Origin: Alphaproteobacteria bacterium
Lineage (GTDB): Bacteria; Pseudomonadota; Alphaproteobacteria; Micavibrionales; SZUA-601
Assembly: GCA_003250865.1 (NCBI GenBank)
Contig: QKJH01000003.1
Span: forward strand, 1-7,005
Reading direction: 5' to 3'
Length of the DNA stretch: 7,005 bases
A program made the position numbers and the translations under genes. Below the pieces are notes generated by a model. The model was not told where the DNA came from and searched no databases. It saw only the letters and a list, made by a program, of their open reading frames with translations. This document shows, in pieces, positions 1 through 5,870 of this stretch; the first letter of the stretch is position 1, and each line of letters begins with the position of its first letter.

Positions 1-1081
1 CGAAACAATCGCCGCTGGAACAGAAATTCGGGTTTTTGGCATGTAGCACATTGTCGTTGCTGATGCGCTCGCAAACCCCTTTGCACGAGCTGTTGTTGTC
101 CTTCCAGTACAGATTCAATCCGGCATGTTTCAATACGTCAACAACGTTCTCGGAACCGTCAAATTTCGATTTGCTGTATTGGTCACGGGTAAAGGGAGAA
201 AACATGCACGGGACAGAGACAGCCGTTGACGTGCCGCACGATGACAGATTGGTTAGCGGGATAATATCGGCACGTTTCTCCATAAGTGGGTTAGTGTCAT
301 GTGCATGTTCATGCAACAGTGAAAAGCTTTGAGCACGTGCCGCTTCGCCTACCATCATGATAATCAGGTTGGGTTTGCGGTTTTGTGTCTGAGTTTGTTT
401 GGCATCCGTGCCGATGGCAACCATTTTCTTTGGCGACTTCAGCAGGTCTTTTGACACATAGCGCCAGACACCGCTAATGCTGTTCGTCGGATTAATCAGA
501 TATAGCAATTGACGGTGGTTACGAAATGTTGACGCGTAATCACGGTAAAACGGAATGGCAATCAGCCCGACAATAACCAGACAGCTCAATATCACTCCGC
601 CATGAACAAGCAGCGTCTTAATAAAAGAGAGCGGTTTGATTTTCATTCTAAAAAAGATAAACGACGGTATAAATCCCAGAAAAACCAGATAGGCAAATAA
701 GGATATGCTTATTAAATCACGAACCTCTTTGGTGTCCGTCTGAAACACGTTTTCAATCATGGTGTGGTCAATCAGGATATGATAGGTCTGCATGAAATAC
801 AGTCCACCAGCAGCAACCGGAAAGATGAATGCGGCAACATAACGTTGGACACGTAAGATGGAAAAGATGCTGAATAGTGTGGTTAGAACACAGATGATGA
901 ATACCGGAAAGCTCAGAAGAAAAAGAACTTCGCGCGTGGCAAAATGGGTTTGAATATCGAGCAGCTCTTTCCAAAACGGAACATTGTAAAGGCTGGCTAA
1001 TATGACGGAAACCGTCAGCGTGAAAATTACAGGGCGAGCGGTACAGCCGTTACGCAGGCAGTTTTTGATACGGTCAATCAT
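1..1081 (-). CDS. eptA: Lipid A-type phosphoethanolamine transferase (EptA/MCR family), 3' end cut by window edge
   Basis: The 360 visible residues are the N-terminal two thirds of an inner-membrane phosphoethanolamine transferase (family members have about 540-560 residues). Five membrane helices are visible at roughly residues 17-33, 51-76, 79-97, 122-145 and 158-176, followed by the start of the periplasmic alkaline-phosphatase-like domain. VGEAAR places the metal-binding Glu at E246, and SCGTSTAVSVPCMFS places the likely catalytic, phosphoethanolamine-accepting Thr at T284. Both match the spacing in MCR-1 and EptA. A later KDNNSSCKGVCERI segment also fits the family. The remaining metal ligands (the DH pair and other His) lie beyond the left edge. 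The family takes phosphoethanolamine from phosphatidylethanolamine and attaches it to lipid A or another envelope acceptor, lowering negative charge and often conferring polymyxin tolerance; the acceptor here is inferred. The ATG at 1081 has an AAGGC ribosome site at 1091-1095. The start lies 26 bases after dgkA on the same strand, so co-transcription is likely. Confidence 0.93.
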   Translation of the reverse strand, partial: MIDRIKNCLRNGCTARPVIFTLTVSVILASLYNVPFWKELLDIQTHFATREVLFLLSFPVFIICVLTTLFSIFSILRVQRYVAAFIFPVAAGGLYFMQTYHILIDHTMIENVFQTDTKEVRDLISISLFAYLVFLGFIPSFIFFRMKIKPLSFIKTLLVHGGVILSCLVIVGLIAIPFYRDYASTFRNHRQLLYLINPTNSISGVWRYVSKDLLKSPKKMVAIGTDAKQTQTQNRKPNLIIMMVGEAARAQSFSLLHEHAHDTNPLMEKRADIIPLTNLSSCGTSTAVSVPCMFSPFTRDQYSKSKFDGSENVVDVLKHAGLNLYWKDNNSSCKGVCERISNDNVLHAKNPNFCSSGDCF

Positions 1082-1107
1082 TGATGCGAAGCCTTATGAA
1101 TAAAACA

Positions 1108-1473
1108 TCAGGAAAACAATATACCCACCCACATAGTTCCCGCAAAGAAAATGGCAAGAAGAACGGCAAGAGAACCCAAATCTTTTGCAGCGCCGGAAAG
1201 AGGGTGTCTCTCCATGCCGATGCGGTTGATGGTTACTTCGATGGCGGTGTTTATAATTTCGACCATAAGAACAAGCAGCAATGCGGCAATCAATTCCATG
1301 TGCTCAACAGGGCGAACTTTGAAAAAGAAAGAAATTATGGCCAGAATGAAACAGATAATAGCTTCCTGGCGAAAAGCTTCTTCGCTTTTCCAGGCATAGA
1401 CAAATCCTCGGACACTATTGCCAAAGGCGGCGGTAAGGCGGGGAAAGCCCGTTCGGCTAAATTCTTTTTGCAT
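1108..1473 (-). CDS. dgkA: Diacylglycerol kinase, integral membrane DgkA type
   Basis: This 121-residue protein matches the usual size of the small trimeric bacterial diacylglycerol kinase (about 120 residues). It uses ATP to convert diacylglycerol to phosphatidic acid in the inner membrane. Family marks are the amphipathic N-terminal segment with EEAFRQE (residues 31-37), the core EIINTAIEVTINR (72-84) carrying the two key glutamates E72 and E79, and KDLGSLAVLL (97-106). Three membrane helices are visible at about 38-52, 58-78 and 100-119. The ATG at 1473 is supported by an AAAGGTG ribosome site at 1481-1487, 7 bases upstream. The gene sits between pflA (50-base gap, no terminator seen) and eptA (26-base gap). 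Because EptA releases diacylglycerol when it uses phosphatidylethanolamine as donor, this DgkA most likely recycles that product. Whether the genome has a second, housekeeping dgkA cannot be seen here. Confidence 0.95.
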   Translation of the reverse strand: MQKEFSRTGFPRLTAAFGNSVRGFVYAWKSEEAFRQEAIICFILAIISFFFKVRPVEHMELIAALLLVLMVEIINTAIEVTINRIGMERHPLSGAAKDLGSLAVLLAIFFAGTMWVGILFS

Positions 1474-1523
1474 GGGAACACACCTTTGAATAGTTTATAG
1501 ATGTAAGAACTATATACCTCTTG

Positions 1524-2270
1524 CTACCGAGTTTCAATGCCGTGCTTTGCAAAGATGGCGCGGGCTCTTTCGATTTCTTCCAAGGTGGGTTCGTGCGTAT
1601 CTTTCAGCTTGTAGTCCATGCCCATATCTTTCCATTTATACTCGCCCATCTTGTGAAAGGGGAGAATGTCCACCCGCTCAATCGCTTTAAGCGGTTTGAT
1701 AAACTCGGCCAGACGCTCAATATTGTCAGGGTCATCCGTCAGACCGGGAACAAGGACAAAACGTATCCACATCGGTTTGTTCAGGCGCTCGAGACGCAAG
1801 GCAAAATTCAAGGTGGGGACAAGGCTGACTCCCGTAGCCTGCATATAGGTTTCGGGAATGCCGGACTTGATATCCAGTAGGACAAGATCGACATTATCCA
1901 GTAATTCGTCGGTTGCTTTTTCGCCCAGAAAACCGCTGGTATCCAATGCGGTATGCATACCGTGCGCTTTAGCACGTTTGAGCAATTCATGGGTAAAATC
2001 GGGTTGTGCCAACGGTTCGCCGCCGGATATGGTGATACCTCCCTTGGCGCGTTTCATGAACGAGGCGTATGGGGCAATGTCACCCCACACATCATCAATG
2101 GTTTTCTGTGTGCCGCGCTTCATCTTCATCATGTCGGGGTTGTGACAATATTGGCAGCGCAATGGGCAGCCACTTAGAAACACGACATAGCGCACACCGG
2201 GGCCGTCTACCGTGCCGCCCGTTTCGACCGAATGGATATAACCTGTAAGTTGGTTCTGTTCGTTTATCAT
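1524..2270 (-). CDS. pflA: Pyruvate formate-lyase activating enzyme (radical SAM)
   Basis: This 248-residue protein is close to the 246 residues of E. coli PflA. The radical SAM cluster motif CPLRCQYC gives C35, C39 and C42 as ligands of the [4Fe-4S] cluster; SGGEPL (residues 82-87) is the SAM-binding GGEP motif. The N-terminal GTVDGPGVRYVVFLSGC and the later LLDIK and LPFHKMGEYKW segments are typical of glycyl-radical-enzyme activases, and the tight match to the PFL subgroup plus the neighbouring pflB makes the partner clear. The enzyme is cytoplasmic, cleaves SAM and abstracts hydrogen from the radical glycine of PflB. It works only under low oxygen. There is no good ribosome site before the ATG at 2270: the preceding bases read TATAGTAAAC. 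It lies 93 bases downstream of pflB, with an intrinsic terminator in between, so PflA should be made at lower level than PflB, as suits a catalytic activator. Confidence 0.97.
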   Translation of the reverse strand: MINEQNQLTGYIHSVETGGTVDGPGVRYVVFLSGCPLRCQYCHNPDMMKMKRGTQKTIDDVWGDIAPYASFMKRAKGGITISGGEPLAQPDFTHELLKRAKAHGMHTALDTSGFLGEKATDELLDNVDLVLLDIKSGIPETYMQATGVSLVPTLNFALRLERLNKPMWIRFVLVPGLTDDPDNIERLAEFIKPLKAIERVDILPFHKMGEYKWKDMGMDYKLKDTHEPTLEEIERARAIFAKHGIETR

Positions 2271-2297
2271 GTTTACTATATAAGTCGTTTTACTTTC

Positions 2298-2335
2298 AAA
2301 AAAAGAACCGCCAACCTATATAATCAGCGGTTCTT
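2298..2335 (-). terminator. Intrinsic terminator between pflB and pflA
   Basis: Read on the minus strand, the perfect 9-bp stem AAGAACCGC / GCGGTTCTT (plus-strand arms 2327-2335 and 2303-2311, 15-base loop) runs straight into a tract of 7 T (plus-strand A run 2298-2304, partly in the stem). It starts 29 bases after the pflB stop. The large loop makes it less than ideal, so it may end most pflB transcripts while letting some read through into pflA. On the plus strand the flank is not a clean T run, so it is a minus-strand signal. Confidence 0.8.
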
Positions 2336-2363
2336 CTTATTATTTGCTTAAACCGTAGAACGC

Positions 2364-4670
2364 TTAGTCTTGTGCGTGGAAGGTACGGTTAATGACATCC
2401 AGCTGTTGTTCTTTGGTCAGCTTGATGAAGTTAACGGCATAACCCGAAACGCGGATGGTTAATTGCGGATATTGTTCCGGATGTTCCATCGCATCCATCA
2501 GGGTTTCACGGTCAAAAACATTGACGTTGATGTGGTGACCGCCCTCGGTGCATTGGTTCTCACCAAAGTAACCGTCCAGCAGACCAACCATGTGATCAAC
2601 ACGCTCTTCTTCGGTTTTACCCAAGGCTTTCGGAATAATCGAGAAGGTGTAGGAAATACCGTCTTGCGAGTGTTTGTACGGCAGCTTGGCAACCGACATC
2701 ATCGAAGCAACAGCACCTTTTTTGTCGCGGCCGTGCATCGGGTTGGCACCCGGTGCAAACGGTTCGCCGGCTTTACGACCACAAGGGGTTGCACCGGTTT
2801 TCTTACCGTAAACAACGTTCGATGTAATCGTCAAAATCGATTGCGTCGGGGTCGAGTTACGATAGGTGTGGTGTGAACGGATTTTGTTCATAAAGCTTTC
2901 CATCAGCCAACGGGCAATGGAGTCAACACGTTCATCATTGTTACCGAATGTCGGGGTTTCACCACCTTCTTGGATGTAGTCAACAGCCAGACCGGTTTCA
3001 TCACGAACAACTTTAACCTTGCCGTATTTAATCGCAGCCAAAGAGTCGGCGGCAACAGACAGGCCGGCCATACCACAAGCCATGGTGCGGAAAATGTCAC
3101 GGTCATGCAAAGCAAACAACAGACGCTCATACGCATATTTGTCGTGCATGAAGTGAATGATGTTCAGCGCGTTGACATAGGTTTTTGCCAGCCATTCCAT
3201 CATCGGTTCCAGCTTGTCCATGACTTCGTCATAGCTGAGATATTCCGTGGTAATCGGAGCTTGTTTCGGGGCAACCTGATTGCCTTTTTTCTCATCACGG
3301 CCGCCGTTGATTGCGTACAGCAAACATTTGGCCATGTTGACGCGGGCGCCGAAGAATTGCATCTGTTTACCGATACGCATAGCGGAAACACAGCAGGCGA
3401 TGCCGTAATCGTCACCCCAGTACGGACGCATCAAATCGTCGTTTTCGTATTGGATAGACGAGGTATCAATCGAGGTCTTTGCACAGAATTTTTTGAAGTT
3501 TTCCGGCAGACGCTGCGACCACAGAACAGTGATGTTCGGTTCCGGAGCAGGACCCAGATTGCTCAGCGTGTGCATGAAGCGGAAGCTGTTTTTGGTAACC
3601 AGCGGACGACCGTCTTCGGCAACACCGCCGACACATTCCGTTACCCATACCGGATCGCCCGAGAACAACTCGTCATATTCCGGTGTACGCAGGAAGCGAA
3701 CCATACGCAGTTTCATCACGAAATGGTCGATATAGGATTGGATTTCGCTTTCGGTGGCTTTGCCTTCGGCCAAATCGCGTTCGATATAGGCATCCAGGAA
3801 GGTAGAAACACGACCCAGCGACATGGCTGCACCGTTTTGTTCCTTCACGGCACCCAGATAACCAAAGTATGTCCATTGGATAGCTTCTTTAGCGCTGCTG
3901 GCCGGTTTGGAAATGTCAAAGCCATAGAACGAAGCCATGGTTTTCAAATCTTGCAAAGCGCGGATTTGATCCGAGAACTCTTCGCGGGCGCGAATGATTT
4001 CTTCGGTCATATCACCGTCATCATAGGTAGCCATTTGGGCATTTTTGTCTTCAATCAGACGGTCAATACCGTACAGCGCAACGCGGCGGTAGTCACCGAT
4101 AATACGACCGCGACCATAGGCATCCGGCAGACCGGTAATAATACCCGAGCTGCGGCAAGCGCGCATGTCATCGTTATAGGCATCGAAAACGCCTTGGTTA
4201 TGTGTTTTGCGTTGGTTGGAATATACTTCCTCAACATCTTCGTCCAGTTTCCAACCATAGGCTTCCAGACCGTTGGCAACCATGCGCACACCGCCTGCTG
4301 GCATAATGGCGCGTTTCAAAGGAGCGTCCGTTTGCAGACCGACAATTTCTTCCATGGAATTGTCAATGTAACCGGCTTTGTGTGAAACCAGCGAGGCAAC
4401 AACTTTGGTGTCAGCAGCCAGAACGCCTTTGTTCTTACGTTCTTCTTTCATCAGACCGGATACTTTTTCCCACAGTTTGGTGGTGTTAGTTGTCGGGCCT
4501 TGCAAAAAGCTGTCATCGCCTTCGTAAAGGGTAAAGTTGCGCAAAATAAAATCGCGAACGTTAATTTCGTTCATCCAGGGGCCGGTTTTAAAATTACGCC
4601 AGCTTTTTTCAACGGTATTATCGTTGCCCCAGAGTTTTTCGGATTGGGAAGATTGGGTTTGTGTGCTCAT
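2364..4670 (-). CDS. pflB: Formate C-acetyltransferase (pyruvate formate-lyase)
   Basis: This 768-residue glycyl radical enzyme (E. coli PflB has 760) converts pyruvate and CoA to formate and acetyl-CoA during anaerobic growth; it acts in the cytoplasm. The adjacent active-site cysteines in YGIACCVSAMR are C426 and C427. The C-terminal RVSGYAVNF motif holds the radical glycine at about residue 743, 25 residues before the end, as expected. The N-terminal INVRDFILRNFTLYEGDDSFL and GLPDAYGRGRIIGDYRR blocks are typical of true PflB and not of diol dehydratase or other glycyl radical relatives. I place the start at the ATG at 4670 because an AAAGGAGGG ribosome site lies 7 bases upstream; the in-frame ATG at 4694 lies upstream of that site and would add only eight residues unlike the family. 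pflA follows downstream. No classical FNR box (TTGAT-N4-ATCAA) is visible upstream, so oxygen control, if present, uses another site or a degenerate one. Confidence 0.98.
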   Translation of the reverse strand: MSTQTQSSQSEKLWGNDNTVEKSWRNFKTGPWMNEINVRDFILRNFTLYEGDDSFLQGPTTNTTKLWEKVSGLMKEERKNKGVLAADTKVVASLVSHKAGYIDNSMEEIVGLQTDAPLKRAIMPAGGVRMVANGLEAYGWKLDEDVEEVYSNQRKTHNQGVFDAYNDDMRACRSSGIITGLPDAYGRGRIIGDYRRVALYGIDRLIEDKNAQMATYDDGDMTEEIIRAREEFSDQIRALQDLKTMASFYGFDISKPASSAKEAIQWTYFGYLGAVKEQNGAAMSLGRVSTFLDAYIERDLAEGKATESEIQSYIDHFVMKLRMVRFLRTPEYDELFSGDPVWVTECVGGVAEDGRPLVTKNSFRFMHTLSNLGPAPEPNITVLWSQRLPENFKKFCAKTSIDTSSIQYENDDLMRPYWGDDYGIACCVSAMRIGKQMQFFGARVNMAKCLLYAINGGRDEKKGNQVAPKQAPITTEYLSYDEVMDKLEPMMEWLAKTYVNALNIIHFMHDKYAYERLLFALHDRDIFRTMACGMAGLSVAADSLAAIKYGKVKVVRDETGLAVDYIQEGGETPTFGNNDERVDSIARWLMESFMNKIRSHHTYRNSTPTQSILTITSNVVYGKKTGATPCGRKAGEPFAPGANPMHGRDKKGAVASMMSVAKLPYKHSQDGISYTFSIIPKALGKTEEERVDHMVGLLDGYFGENQCTEGGHHINVNVFDRETLMDAMEHPEQYPQLTIRVSGYAVNFIKLTKEQQLDVINRTFHAQD

Positions 4671-4676
4671 AAGGCA

Positions 4677-4685
4677 CCCTCCTTT
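4677..4685 (-). promoter_or_regulatory. Strong Shine-Dalgarno site of pflB
   Basis: The minus strand reads AAAGGAGGG here, nearly a full anti-16S match, ending 7 bases before the ATG at 4670. It decides that start over the in-frame ATG at 4694. It is by far the strongest ribosome site in the window and fits a highly made fermentation enzyme. Confidence 0.85.
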
Positions 4686-4713
4686 GGGTTGCAAATTAAA
4701 ATGTTCTGTACGC

Positions 4714-4724
4714 TAACATTGTTA
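4714..4724. repeat. Short perfect palindrome, possible operator of pflB
   Basis: The sequence TAACA-t-TGTTA is a perfect 5-bp inverted repeat around one central base. Its centre lies about 49 bases upstream of the pflB start codon, where a repressor bound near or just after a promoter would act. A matching half-site TTAACA occurs again at 4847-4852. The TGTTAA core slightly resembles an ArcA half-site, but the repeat geometry is inverted and not direct, so I do not assign a regulator. Short palindromes also arise by chance in AT-rich DNA. Confidence 0.35.
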
Positions 4725-4866
4725 AGTGAATGTACCAAAATAGTACGTGATAAGTGTTTCCGTGGCTATAAATAGCATCTTTCATGCCATTTTTACAGAT
4801 TTTATATTGTTGCATTGCGATAAAAAATGCCGTTTTTGTGCAAAGATTAACAAAATGGTGCAGTGC

Positions 4867-4926
4867 GTCCTATTTTTTATTTCAAACATCTATATATAAC
4901 AATGGTTTATAAATTATAAATAGGAC
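4867..4926. repeat. Interrupted inverted repeat in the pflB/prepilin spacer
   Basis: The arms GTCCTATTT (4867-4875) and AAATAGGAC (4918-4926) are perfect 9-bp inverted copies; extending to 14 bases keeps 12 matches. The arm centres are 51 bases apart, close to five turns of DNA, and the 42 bases between are almost entirely A and T. Such spacing would suit two operator half-sites bound by one regulator with looping of the AT-rich middle. A 42-base loop and no following T run make an RNA terminator unlikely. The right arm lies inside the spacer of the possible leftward promoter at 4913-4939. Confidence 0.5.
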
Positions 4927-4939
4927 AAAAACAGGTCAC
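4913..4939 (-). promoter_or_regulatory. Possible sigma-70-like promoter for pflB
   Basis: On the minus strand a perfect TATAAT (plus 4913-4918) is preceded by GTGACC (plus 4934-4939), four of six matches to the -35 consensus, with a short 15-base spacer. The promoter would give a leader of about 235 bases before pflB. The spacer contains the right arm of the inverted repeat at 4867-4926, so a protein bound there would block it. In DNA this rich in A and T a TATAAT can occur by chance, so confidence is low. Confidence 0.25.
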
Positions 4940-5048
4940 TTTAACTTCGAAAATAATTATGTTGGGAAGCCGACAAAATTAGAGTTTTTTTTATGAGACT
5001 CGTGGTAACGTTAATGAAGAATGTTTGGTGTATATTTTTTATTTTATT

Positions 5049-5053
5049 AGGAA
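5049..5053 (+). promoter_or_regulatory. Ribosome site that favours the GTG start of the prepilin gene
   Basis: AGGAA lies 8 bases before the GTG at 5062. The in-frame ATG at 4993 follows a run of T with only a weak TAGAG before it. This site is the main reason for choosing the short-leader GTG start. Confidence 0.6.
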
Positions 5054-5061
5054 GACGTATC

Positions 5062-5808
5062 GTGAGAAAAAATAACGGTTTTACATTGGTTGAGTTGGCC
5101 ATCGTCATGATGATTATCGGTTTGCTTCTCGGCGGTATTTTAAAGGGGCAAAAAATGGTAGAAAATGCCCGCGTAACGTCATTTATTTCACAGGTCAACA
5201 GTTATCAGGCGGCGTTGGTATCTTTTCAGGATGCCTATAGTGCCCTTCCGGGGGATATGCTGACGGCAACCATGCGCATTCCCAATTGTACGGGCGCAAA
5301 TTTCTGTGTTAACGGGGATGGAAACTCGATTGTCGGCTTGTATCTTGACCAGTCCACCGGGAACCGTTTTCAAACCGACCAGTCGGGGACGACAGCACCT
5401 CAAGTCGAGACAACCATGTTCTGGAAGCATCTTGTACTTACGGATTTGATTTCCGGCGTAAACGGCGGCGCTAATCCGGCAGGTCCTGCATGGGGTGAAA
5501 CCCATCCCAGTGCTAAAACCAATGGCGGTTTTGGGGTGATTACGTTTAACCATGCCGGTCACGGCGGTATTTGGGTGGTTAATCGCAGCTCGCCTCGCGG
5601 TTCGGCGCTTCTGTCACCGGGGCAGAATCCTATTTCACCGCGTATGGCCGAACAAATCGATCGTAAAATGGATGATGGACAGCCGGACGAGGGATTTGTT
5701 CAAGCTCCGGATGATGGTACGTGTGATAATCGCATAAATGGATCTTCGGTACGGACTTATCTATCAACCGACCAACATAATTGCGTATTGGCAATCCACA
5801 TTTTGTAA
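5062..5808 (+). CDS. Prepilin-type N-terminal cleavage/methylation protein (type IV pilin/pseudopilin-like), solitary
   Basis: From the GTG at 5062 this is a 248-residue protein beginning with a class III leader: MRKNNG, then FTLVELAIVMM. Gly6 at -1, Phe at +1 and Glu at +5 (E11) are the marks for cleavage and N-methylation by a prepilin peptidase. One hydrophobic helix spans about residues 7-27, continuing into an amphipathic pilin stalk with KGQKMVENARV. The rest is a secreted domain with an ALPGDM segment (61-66), a polar NGDGN loop (84-88), FWKHL (about 120) and IDRKMDDGQP (199-208). It has four cysteines: the pair C76/C82 and C221/C241 near the C terminus could form disulfides. The protein would sit in the inner membrane and could enter a pilus or type II secretion pseudopilus, but no assembly ATPase, platform protein or peptidase gene is in the window, so its system is unknown. 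An in-frame ATG at 4993 would add a longer leader with a hydrophobic stretch (VWCIFFILLG), but has no good ribosome site. I do not recognise a named gene. Confidence 0.85.
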   Translation: MRKNNGFTLVELAIVMMIIGLLLGGILKGQKMVENARVTSFISQVNSYQAALVSFQDAYSALPGDMLTATMRIPNCTGANFCVNGDGNSIVGLYLDQSTGNRFQTDQSGTTAPQVETTMFWKHLVLTDLISGVNGGANPAGPAWGETHPSAKTNGGFGVITFNHAGHGGIWVVNRSSPRGSALLSPGQNPISPRMAEQIDRKMDDGQPDEGFVQAPDDGTCDNRINGSSVRTYLSTDQHNCVLAIHIL

Positions 5809-5823
5809 GATGGTATTCAACAC

Positions 5824-5851
5824 AAAAAAGAGGCTTCAAAGCCTCTTTTTT
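5824..5851. terminator. Bidirectional intrinsic terminator between the prepilin gene and mepK
   Basis: A perfect stem of GAGGCT / AGCCTC with a TCAA tetraloop (5836-5839) is flanked by six A on the left and six T on the right, so the paired arms extend from 5824 to 5851. The T run follows the stem on both strands, so it ends the rightward prepilin transcript (stop at 5808) and the leftward ldtD-mepK transcript (stop at 5871). Confidence 0.93.
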
Positions 5852-5870
5852 ATTTTGCTCTCTTTTGCTA

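Larger units (their letters stand above)
4671..5061. promoter_or_regulatory. AT-rich divergent control region between pflB and the prepilin gene
   Basis: About 390 bases without a convincing gene separate the starts of pflB (leftward) and the prepilin gene (rightward). The stretch is much more AT-rich than the flanking genes, as expected for promoters facing both ways. It holds the pflB ribosome site, an 11-base palindrome at 4714-4724, a long-spaced inverted repeat at 4867-4926, a possible leftward promoter at 4913-4939 and the prepilin ribosome site at 5049-5053. I could not find an unambiguous sigma-70 promoter for the prepilin gene, an FNR box, or an intrinsic terminator here. In-frame codons 4993-5061 could alternatively be an extended prepilin leader. 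Confidence 0.7.

Noticed and set aside
1081..1500. A 139-codon plus-strand frame opposite dgkA
   Set aside because: It overlaps dgkA completely, its product is low-complexity and basic without family features, and dgkA has every family motif and a ribosome site.
1490..1513. ATAGTT...AACTAT hairpin between pflA and dgkA as a terminator
   Set aside because: The stem is six AT-rich pairs with a 12-base loop and no T run, too weak to end transcription.
2970..4385. A 471-codon open frame on the plus strand opposite pflB
   Set aside because: It is the mirror of a highly conserved pflB frame. Its protein has no recognisable domain, there is no ribosome site of note, and pflB codon constraints explain the missing stops.
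4671..4694. Upstream ATG at 4694 as the pflB start
   Set aside because: It would place the strong AAAGGAGGG site inside the coding region and add eight residues (MQPKGGCL) that do not look like PflB.
4708..4746. Three GTAC copies (4708, 4732, 4743) as an operator array
   Set aside because: Spacing is uneven (24 and 11 bases) and the surrounding bases do not match, so a four-base cluster is not enough.
4686..4992. FNR/Anr box or CRP-like site upstream of pflB
   Set aside because: I looked for TTGAT-N4-ATCAA and TGTGA-type pairs on both strands and found no convincing match.
4993..5061. ATG at 4993 as the prepilin start
   Set aside because: It has no good ribosome site and would give a 29-residue hydrophobic leader, whereas the GTG at 5062 has AGGAA upstream and a standard six-residue leader. 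Kept as an alternative only.
4941..5198. An 85-codon minus-strand frame overlapping the prepilin start
   Set aside because: It runs antisense to the conserved prepilin leader, and its translation shows no recognisable family features.
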